Positions 34,958 through 39,968 of a stretch of 39,968 bases of DNA are shown here, piece after piece. Position numbers and translations under genes: made by a program. Origin of the DNA: Nitrospinaceae bacterium. GTDB lineage: Bacteria > Nitrospinota > Nitrospinia > Nitrospinales > Nitrospinaceae. The notes beneath the pieces were generated by a model. It did not search any database and was not told where the DNA came from. It saw only the letters and a program-made list of their open reading frames with translations. The stretch lies in contig JAJDBJ010000077.1 of assembly GCA_029261395.1 (NCBI GenBank), positions 1-39,968 of the forward strand. Reading direction: 5' to 3'. Numbering within the stretch: position 1 is the stretch's first letter; every line of letters begins with the position of its first letter.

Positions 34958-34990
34958 ACAGCCGACTCCCCTGAGTCGGCTGTTTTGCTT
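34958..34990 (+). terminator. Intrinsic terminator after the 146-residue exported-protein gene
   Basis: ACAGCCGACTC-CCCT-GAGTCGGCTGT forms a perfect 11-bp stem with a 4-nt loop (34958-34983), followed by TTTGCTT. With the upstream A-rich tract it may work in both directions and so also serve the small minus-strand gene. Confidence 0.9.
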
Positions 34991-35047
34991 TGCGCCCCTT
35001 CTCTAAACCTTCCCTGAAGAGCCAACGGTCTGTTTTAAAACTCCGGC

Positions 35048-35248
35048 TTAACCGAGAGCCTCTTCATCGGGCTCTTCGTTTTTCATAAAATTCCGCAAAA
35101 TATCAAAGCAATAACTCGGATCAGTCCGGTTATCGTAACCACTGTCCCCTATGGATTCCAAAAATCCAATACGGGCATTCCTCTTATTGACCTTTATCAT
35201 ATCGCGCGCTTTCTTCTTGGGTCCGCCAGGCTGAGTCATCTTTTTCAT
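35048..35248 (-). CDS. Possible small basic/acidic protein, unknown
   Basis: 66 residues, MKKMTQPGGPKKKARDMIKV at the start and an acidic tail (NEEPDEEALG). There is no signal peptide or known motif. The lysine-rich start and lack of a good RBS leave it uncertain whether it is expressed; the composition looks more protein-like than the shadows around it. It would end at the bidirectional hairpin near 34958. Confidence 0.45.
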   Translation of the reverse strand: MKKMTQPGGPKKKARDMIKVNKRNARIGFLESIGDSGYDNRTDPSYCFDILRNFMKNEEPDEEALG

Positions 35249-35581
35249 TTCGAACTCTTCAAATTAAAGGTTCATGAGAATGCTATCTACACCTTTACTG
35301 TTATAGTAACAAGCAATACTGATGCCATCAATACCCAAAAATTCATATTTTTATATGCCTCAAGTATTCAATATGATAGGGAAAAATAAGCGCTCACCAG
35401 CCGGAAGCATGTCGCCTTTCCCCCGCCCTTTTTTGTCATTCCCAGTGAATTTTTGTCAGGCAATGGGCCCGGCAGAATTTCGGCGATCTTCTGGCACTGC
35501 TCGTTTTTCACCCCTACCGCCGCTTTCCCGGTTCTCACAAGTGTCCACTTAAATAAGAACGCCCGGCTTCCAGGCAAATAG

Positions 35582-35611
35582 TTGACAGCCAAGGAATCTC
35601 CACCTGATAAA
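35582..35611 (+). promoter_or_regulatory. Candidate sigma-70-type promoter for gltX
   Basis: TTGACA (35582-35587), 18-nt spacer, GATAAA (35606-35611; 4 of 6). It would give a leader of about 210 nt containing the R2 and R4 repeats. Confidence 0.35.
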
Positions 35612-35697
35612 CTGAAAAAGATTTCGCGCTTAATTTCACTCGCCGATTCTGCTAGTCTAGGCGACTGCTTGCCACTGGCCAGCGCAGGTTTTTGCCT

Positions 35698-35776
35698 CCT
35701 CCCCTTACCAAGGGGAGGATTGAGGAGGGGTTATGATAACCTCCCCTGTATCCCCTCCTTAGTTAGTAAGGAGGGG
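35698..35776 (-). repeat. Interspersed repeat R2, full unit
   Basis: Two hairpins, CCTCCCCTTACCAAGGGGAGG (cut: 35698-35718) and CCCCTCCTT...AAGGAGGGG (35752-35776), linked by GGAGGGGTTATGATAACCTC. Half-units or units recur at 657-750, 17051-17086 and 19994-20030; a variant lies at 39838-39859. Confidence 0.75.
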
Positions 35777-35826
35777 AGCACATTGCCCAAAAGTTACCCG
35801 CGGAGGTACTCCGCTAAGGAGCATGA

Positions 35827-37239
35827 ATGACTGAAGAAGTACGCGTCCGTTTCGCCCCCAGCCCCACAGGATTCCTCCACATCGGCGGGGTACGCACCGC
35901 CCTGTTCAATTGGCTGTTCGCCCGCCACTTTAATGGCAAGTTCATTCTGCGGATCGAGGACACCGACCACGAACGCTCCACCGAGGACTCCATTCATGAA
36001 ATCATCGAGTCGATGCGCTGGCTGGGGCTCGACTGGGACGAAGGCCCCTTCCGCCAGACGGAGAGGCAAAGCCTCTACACGCAAAAAGTTCAGGAATTGC
36101 TGGACGGTCAAAAAGCGTATCTCTGTTACTGCACTGCGGAAGAACTCGAACACCGCCGCAAAATGGCGCAGGACCAGGGCGCCAAACCGAAGTACGACGG
36201 CAAATGCCGCAGTCGCACCGAATTCCCCGAAGGCGCGCCGCACGTCATCCGCTTCAAATGCCCGCAGGAGGGCAACGTGATCGTCAACGATATCCTGCGC
36301 GGCAACGTCACGTTTGATCTGGCCGAGCAGGACGACTTCATCATACTGCGCACCGACGGCTCGCCGACCTATAACTTCGTGGTGGTGGTGGACGACGCCG
36401 ATATGCGCATCAGCCACGTCATCCGGGGCGACGACCACCTGTCCAATACGCCGCGCCAGGCGCTGCTAAACGACGCCCTCGGCTTCACGCGCCCGCAGTT
36501 CGCGCACATCAGCATGATCCTCGGCGAAGACAAATCGCGCCTGTCGAAACGCCACGGCGCAACGGCCACCCTCGCCTACCGCGACATGGGCTACCTCCCC
36601 AACGCATTGGTCAATTTCCTGGCGCGCCTCGGCTGGTCGCACGGCGACCAGGAACTGTTCACCATCGACGAATTGATCAAACATTTTACACTTCAACACG
36701 TCACCACTTCCGCCGCCGTGTTCAATCCCGAGAAATTGTTGTGGGTCAACGAGCAGTGGATTCAGTCGGACGAGAAAATTTCTTCTCTGGAATTGGCAAA
36801 ACATCTGGAGCCGATTTTGGTTCAGGAAAAAGTTTTACCTGAAAACCACAGCAAAGCTTTAGAAGATATCGCCAAAGTCATCCCCTCATTACGACAAAGA
36901 GCAAAGACCCTGATCGAAATGGCCCACGGCGCCGAGTTTTATCTCAAAGATGAAGTGACGTTTGACGAGAAGGCGAAAGCCAAATTTCTAAAGCCGGAAG
37001 TGAAGCCGCTGTTTGAAACACTGGTGGCAGGATTGGAAACGATGGTGGAACCGTTGAATCACGACGTCGTCGAACTCCTGTTCAAAAAGACCGTCGAGGA
37101 CGCCGGTCTGAAACTCGGCAAACTCGCCCAGCCCGTCCGCGTCGCCCTCACCGGCAAAACCGCGTCTCCCGGTATTTTTGACGTCGTGCTATTGCTGGGG
37201 AAAAAACGAACCATTGAGCGGCTCCAAAAGGCTTTTTAA
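35827..37239 (+). CDS. gltX: Glutamyl-tRNA synthetase
   Basis: Class I aminoacyl-tRNA synthetase that charges tRNA-Glu in the cytosol. 470 residues. The HIGH motif is FLHIGG in PSPTGFLHIGGVRTALF, and the KMSKS-like loop is DKSRLSKRHG. The C-terminal anticodon-binding domain ends with GKTASPGIFDVVLLLGKKRT and a final helix. RBS AAGGAG lies 6 nt before the ATG. A 71-nt copy of part of its 3' end (37093-37163) sits downstream at 38411-38481. In the ancestral order it probably faced glnS directly. Confidence 0.97.
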   Translation: MTEEVRVRFAPSPTGFLHIGGVRTALFNWLFARHFNGKFILRIEDTDHERSTEDSIHEIIESMRWLGLDWDEGPFRQTERQSLYTQKVQELLDGQKAYLCYCTAEELEHRRKMAQDQGAKPKYDGKCRSRTEFPEGAPHVIRFKCPQEGNVIVNDILRGNVTFDLAEQDDFIILRTDGSPTYNFVVVVDDADMRISHVIRGDDHLSNTPRQALLNDALGFTRPQFAHISMILGEDKSRLSKRHGATATLAYRDMGYLPNALVNFLARLGWSHGDQELFTIDELIKHFTLQHVTTSAAVFNPEKLLWVNEQWIQSDEKISSLELAKHLEPILVQEKVLPENHSKALEDIAKVIPSLRQRAKTLIEMAHGAEFYLKDEVTFDEKAKAKFLKPEVKPLFETLVAGLETMVEPLNHDVVELLFKKTVEDAGLKLGKLAQPVRVALTGKTASPGIFDVVLLLGKKRTIERLQKAF

Positions 37240-37306
37240 TTTCAACTTGACTCCAAAAATTCTCTGGGTAAAACTTGTCATAAATTTCATCCGGAGGATT
37301 ATCACT

Positions 37307-37639
37307 ATGAATACTCAACTCAGCTATCTTTACCGGGACGCATGGAACTACAAAAGGTTTCATTCTATTATTTTGCCGGGCATCATCACCCTAGAGCAAA
37401 TCGAACCTTTTTTAAGAGAGCAGACTTTCTTTATCCCCTCTGAAGTCGGCTTACCGGACTTACAAGAAGACGTTTTTAAATCCTACGATCATATCTGGCA
37501 TGAAATAGAAGCCATCGAATTAATCGACGAGCAACCCACCGCAACCATCAACGCCTCAGTTCTATTGGCTAATTTTAAAAAGGCTCATAGTTTGAACTGG
37601 AATGAGAGAGAAGTCTTTGCGCGAAAGGGTTTAGTGTGA
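37307..37639 (+). CDS. Cassette A, first gene: small partner of HNH nuclease, unknown
   Basis: 110 residues from ATG 37307, with GGAGG nine nucleotides upstream. The frame is open into gltX, so the RBS decides the start. It begins MNTQLSYLYRDAWNYKRFHS and has IIPGI-type hydrophobic strands, a FFIPSEVGLPDLQ segment and an acidic middle. No membrane segment or enzyme motif is seen. Its stop overlaps the GTG of the HNH gene by 4 nt (GTGA), so the two are translationally coupled and very likely act together, perhaps as an accessory or regulatory subunit. Low GC compared with gltX marks it as acquired. I do not recognise the family. Confidence 0.75.
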   Translation: MNTQLSYLYRDAWNYKRFHSIILPGIITLEQIEPFLREQTFFIPSEVGLPDLQEDVFKSYDHIWHEIEAIELIDEQPTATINASVLLANFKKAHSLNWNEREVFARKGLV

Positions 37640-38373
37640 GCGACACCGAACGCAAACTATGGACAAGAGACGAGCTACTCCTCGCTATTAATCTGTATTG
37701 CAAAATACCCTTTGGAAGAATTCATTATAAAAATCCTGAAATTATTGAGTTAGCAAATAAACTTGGGCGAACGCCGGGTTCCATCAGTTATAAGTTGGCA
37801 AATTTCTCTAGCCTAGATCCAACTCTTGATCGTAAAGGCGCAGCGAATGTTAGCAAGCTAGACAAAGAAGTTTGGGCTGAGTTCTATGACAATTGGGAAG
37901 AGAAGCTTTCGGAAAGCGAATCGAAGTTGGCGGAATTGAAAGGCGCACTGGATATCCCAGAAGAATTACCGGAACTTGAAATAACAGAGGGAAAAACCAG
38001 AGAAGCTATTGTTAAAACGCGGGTGAATCAGGGCTTGTTTCGGAAAATCATCCTGTCGTCCTACGATGAGAAATGCTGTATTACAGGAATCGATAATGCC
38101 GAGCTATTAATCGCCAGCCACATTGTCCCTTGGTCGCGAGATACCAAAAATCGCTTAAACCCCATGAACGGAGTTTGCCTAAACGCACTCCATGACCGCG
38201 CTTTCGATAAGGGACTAATTACAATCAGCGAAGACTATCGAGTGGTGGTTTCCAAAAAAGTAAAACATGAATTACTTTTAAAATATAATACCGCACAAAT
38301 TTCCCTGCCAAGCCGTTTCCGCCCCGACCAAAATTTTCTTAAATTCCATAGAAACGAAATATTTAGAAATTGA
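37636..38373 (+). CDS. Cassette A, second gene: HNH endonuclease
   Basis: 245 residues from GTG 37636. The N-terminal part (about 8-65: TRDELLLAINLYCKIPFGRI, ELANKLGRTPGSISYKL) is a helical, probably DNA-binding domain often found in front of restriction-type HNH domains. A linker rich in Glu/Leu follows. The C-terminal HNH_2-like nuclease domain (about 130-205) has CCITGID, H162 in ASHIVPWS, N179 in MNGVCLN and H186 in ALHDRAFDKGLI, the metal and catalytic positions. It is AT-rich, coupled to the preceding gene, and ends 7 nt before a remnant of the glnS stop. Likely a restriction or defence nuclease; no methyltransferase lies nearby. Confidence 0.88.
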   Translation: MSDTERKLWTRDELLLAINLYCKIPFGRIHYKNPEIIELANKLGRTPGSISYKLANFSSLDPTLDRKGAANVSKLDKEVWAEFYDNWEEKLSESESKLAELKGALDIPEELPELEITEGKTREAIVKTRVNQGLFRKIILSSYDEKCCITGIDNAELLIASHIVPWSRDTKNRLNPMNGVCLNALHDRAFDKGLITISEDYRVVVSKKVKHELLLKYNTAQISLPSRFRPDQNFLKFHRNEIFRN

Positions 38374-38380
38374 CACCCCT

Positions 38381-38414
38381 TTACCCCTTCTTTTGGACTT
38401 TGGCCCAGGTGTCG
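38381..38414 (-). pseudogene. Remnant of the glnS 3' end (34 nt)
   Basis: Identical to 39862-39895, the last codons and TAA stop of glnS on the minus strand. Identity stops abruptly at GTCG, which is shared with the start of the adjoining gltX remnant. With 39862-39895 it forms direct repeats bounding a 1,481-bp unit that contains cassette B. Confidence 0.95.
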
Positions 38415-38488
38415 AGGACGCCGGATTGAAACTCGGCAAACTCGCCCAGCCCGTCCGCGTCGCCCTCACCGGCAAAACCGCAACCTAG
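38411..38488 (+). pseudogene. Remnant of the gltX 3' end (71 nt) with new stop
   Basis: Positions 38411-38481 match gltX 37093-37163 at 69 of 71 positions. The two differences (GGT to GGA, CTG to TTG) are adjacent-codon synonymous changes. After GKTA the frame reads one Thr and TAG (38486-38488), so a protein ending here would lack the last 24 residues of GltX. The TAG overlaps the GTG (38488) of the next gene by one base. Confidence 0.95.
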
Positions 38489-39822
38489 TGGTGTATCATA
38501 AAAAAATGACTATTGATCAATCCCCCACATTAACCTCAGAGCAATTACGTGAAGCTTTGGTCTTTGCCAAACGACTAGTTAACTCTATCCATCCCAAATG
38601 GTTAGAAAGACAAAATAGGAAGCGGCCCATCGATCCTGTTCTCTTGGAACCACAAAGAGCGCTTTATACAAGAAATCAAAATATTGCAACTATAGCTGAC
38701 GGATATCAGGACACCTCTATTCACCCCGTAGCAGAATGCATATTATCAGCAGAAAAAGCCCTTAAGGATACTGACGAAGGAAAGCATGTAATATTTTCTC
38801 CTTCCTTTTATAGGGTTCTTTCTCTAGCGGATGTCGAAAAAAATAAAACTCATATTAAAGGAATTGAAACAAGATTTCCAAAGCTTCTAACTCCAAAGGA
38901 ATGGAAAAGCACCCTCCACGAATTAATTATCGCAATAAGCTATCTCCCTGAAGTTAAGCCAGAATTATTGCCCGACAATACGGACCAAAAAGGCGTAGCA
39001 GATATTTTACTGCCGACCATTCCAGAAACCTTTGTCGAATGCAAAACTCGCCTGCAATATGAAGATAAAATTATAAAGTTAAATGAAAAATGGAGAAAAA
39101 ACGCCTTACGTGAAATTTGGAAAGCATTGATGAAATACCAGGGAAGCTTTCTTATCAAAATCAATCTCCTCAAGCCACAAGTCGAAAAGACCTTAAAAAA
39201 AGATATCCCAAATTTCATTGAAGACATGATTAACAACGGGATACGCAACAAAACCTTTAATGATGATTATTCAATTTCCATTGAACCTTTCTTGGAAGAA
39301 GAAAAAAACCTGCCACAACCTATGCCAACAACAGATCTTAAAATTTGGGAATGGGCCTTTGATTTCAAAGAATGGGATGAATGGCATCATTGGCTTCCAA
39401 CAGGCGACATTACAACCTCCAAAGAAAACCCTGGGTTAGCAGTAAAAGTTAAGAAATTAATTTTAATTTGTTTCAGGGCGGATTACCTCAAAGACAATAA
39501 AGCCAATCTGATAAACTCACTAAAGCATGCCTCAAAACACCAATTAAAAAAAGGGAACCCCGGTATAATTTTTGTGCATTTGAACGCTAGTCTATATGGA
39601 TTAGGTCAATTGAGAAAAATTGAATCAATACGTGATGATCTAAATGGTCCTATACGGCAATTCTTAAAAAATCATTCAAGGGTTTGGAAGGTAATAATTG
39701 ACGTCACTTATGAAGGAGACTATTTTCCGTTTGAAGCAAAAGCCTATAGGATCGTAGCTACTAATAGTAAATGGGCAACACCTGATCATTATGTAGAACC
39801 CAAGCCCATATTAATTTTGTAG
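38488..39822 (+). CDS. Cassette B: putative PD-(D/E)XK-type nuclease, unknown family
   Basis: 444 residues from GTG 38488, which overlaps the stop of the gltX remnant (TAGTG); ATG 38506, six codons on, is the alternative, and neither has a clear RBS. Counting from ATG 38506, E139 (LHELIIAIS), D166 (KGVADILLP) and E178-C-K180 (ETFVECKTR) have the order and spacing of a PD-(D/E)XK nuclease core, with D and ExK on successive predicted strands. No methyltransferase, helicase or membrane segment is present. The gene is strongly AT-rich with lysine and asparagine abundant, unlike gltX. It lies in the gltX-glnS hotspot beside an HNH cassette, which makes a restriction or anti-phage role the best guess. 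Family not recognised. Confidence 0.72.
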   Translation: MVYHKKMTIDQSPTLTSEQLREALVFAKRLVNSIHPKWLERQNRKRPIDPVLLEPQRALYTRNQNIATIADGYQDTSIHPVAECILSAEKALKDTDEGKHVIFSPSFYRVLSLADVEKNKTHIKGIETRFPKLLTPKEWKSTLHELIIAISYLPEVKPELLPDNTDQKGVADILLPTIPETFVECKTRLQYEDKIIKLNEKWRKNALREIWKALMKYQGSFLIKINLLKPQVEKTLKKDIPNFIEDMINNGIRNKTFNDDYSISIEPFLEEEKNLPQPMPTTDLKIWEWAFDFKEWDEWHHWLPTGDITTSKENPGLAVKVKKLILICFRADYLKDNKANLINSLKHASKHQLKKGNPGIIFVHLNASLYGLGQLRKIESIRDDLNGPIRQFLKNHSRVWKVIIDVTYEGDYFPFEAKAYRIVATNSKWATPDHYVEPKPILIL

Positions 39823-39837
39823 AAATAATCCCTCGTC

Positions 39838-39860
39838 CTCCCCCTTACAAAGGGAGGGCA
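39838..39860. repeat. R2-like palindrome before the glnS end
   Basis: CCTCCCCCTTACAAAGGGAGGG, a variant of the R2 hairpin, between the convergent cassette B gene and glnS. It is absent from the remnant copy at 38381. Confidence 0.55.
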
Positions 39861-39861
39861 A

Positions 39862-39968
39862 TTACCCCTTCTTTTGGACTTTGGCCCAGGTGTCGCGGAG
39901 GGGGGTGGTGCGGTTGAAGATGGGGGTGCCGGGTTTGCTGTCCACAGCGTCGGCGATGAAGTAGCCCA
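39862..39968 (-). CDS. glnS: Glutaminyl-tRNA synthetase, C-terminal fragment
   Basis: The minus strand reads GYFIADAVDSKPGTPIFNRT and then TPLRDTWAKVQKKG with a TAA stop, the typical C terminus of GlnRS (F-N-R-T-x-x-L-R-D-T-W-A-K). Only 34 codons are inside the window; the gene continues to the right. It faces gltX, with the two cassettes between them. The last 34 nt are duplicated at 38381-38414. Confidence 0.9.
   Translation of the reverse strand, partial: GYFIADAVDSKPGTPIFNRTTPLRDTWAKVQKKG

Larger units (their letters stand above)
35249..35826. other. Repeat-bearing region upstream of gltX
   Basis: 578 nt without a convincing gene. It includes a CATTCCCAGTGAATTTTTGT motif (about 35430-35450) of an interspersed type, a complete R2 unit (35698-35776) and an R4 palindrome (35800-35814) that ends 3 nt before the gltX RBS. 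A minus-strand frame at 35368-35592 overlaps the repeat-type motif and has no RBS; I regard it as non-coding. Confidence 0.6.

Noticed and set aside
35368-35592. 74-codon minus-strand frame before gltX
   Set aside because: It runs through an interspersed repeat-type motif and lacks an RBS; the encoded string looks like translated repeat.
37178-37306. Longer start of the first cassette A gene inside gltX
   Set aside because: The extra residues are an off-frame reading of the gltX end; GGAGG correctly spaced before ATG 37307 marks the real start.
37636-38373. Homing endonuclease or group I intron origin for the HNH gene
   Set aside because: It does not interrupt a gene or RNA, no intron structure is seen, and its N-terminal domain and coupled partner fit restriction-type HNH proteins better.
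657-39860. CRISPR array or complete insertion sequences among the repeats
   Set aside because: Repeats are dispersed over the window and not regularly spaced with unique spacers; no cas, transposase or integrase gene was seen.

Overview
The window looks like chromosomal DNA from a free-living, flagellated Gram-negative bacterium outside the well-studied Proteobacteria. The evidence is FlgM with a sigma-28 promoter, several lipoprotein and Sec signal peptides, c-type cytochrome motifs and periplasmic Dsb-type oxidoreductases. A Nitrospinota (Nitrospina-like) or deltaproteobacterial-type lineage would fit the gene set: a metallophosphatase-tetraheme cytochrome fusion, a DHH-CBS-nucleotidyltransferase, and intergenic repeats of the kind common in environmental genomes. 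This is an inference; there is no rRNA or other phylogenetic marker to settle it. No tRNA, rRNA, CRISPR array, integrase or complete insertion sequence was seen.

Layout: 2-2995, yebC (partial) and ruvC-ruvA-ruvB (Holliday-junction processing). 3065-3967, PHP-domain phosphoesterase (minus). 4165-8128, a plus-strand run for the cell envelope: metallophosphatase-like/tetraheme cytochrome c lipoprotein, DsbA-like protein, S41 carboxy-terminal protease and a small conserved-looking protein. 8176-13007, minus-strand LRR protein, purine permease and a DHH-CBS-tRNA nucleotidyltransferase. 13143-16002, minus-strand DsbD-alpha-like domain, SurA-like/DsbA fusion and Mrp/ApbC ATPase. 16435-18714, DUF4399 protein and a trypsin-like/TPR protein. 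18897-20569, M28 peptidase and NUDIX hydrolase (minus). 20677-26086, flgM with tandem promoters, rpmB, the (p)ppGpp enzyme Rel (minus) and recG. 26121-31247, an AT-rich PDZ lipoprotein, a NusG-domain-II protein, an M1-like peptidase, an SPL-like radical SAM protein with an unusual cysteine motif, and a secreted protein of unknown function. 31483-34990, a sensor kinase/NarL-type regulator pair followed by two small secreted proteins. 35827-39968, gltX, two AT-rich nuclease-like cassettes and the 3' end of glnS.

The most interesting region is the gltX-glnS interval. Two unrelated cassettes lie side by side: a two-gene HNH module, and a single gene with a PD-(D/E)XK-like signature. They are separated by a composite scar in which the last 34 nt of glnS are fused, through a GTCG microhomology, to a 71-nt copy of the gltX 3' end. 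The only two differences between the gltX copy and gltX are synonymous. The order is gltX-end / cassette A / glnS-end + gltX-end / cassette B / glnS. This is what joining two alleles of one insertion hotspot, or a tandem duplication followed by cassette turnover, would leave. Both cassettes look like restriction or defence functions.

Many intergenic spaces hold short repeats: a GC-rich palindrome family (CTCCCCTTGGTAAGGGGAG core), a family with a TTGCGCT...GTTAAC...GTCAGCC core, a GCCCCAT-A(A)-TGGGGC element, and motifs of a kind widespread in environmental bacteria. One repeat copy supplies the last codons and stop of the NUDIX gene.
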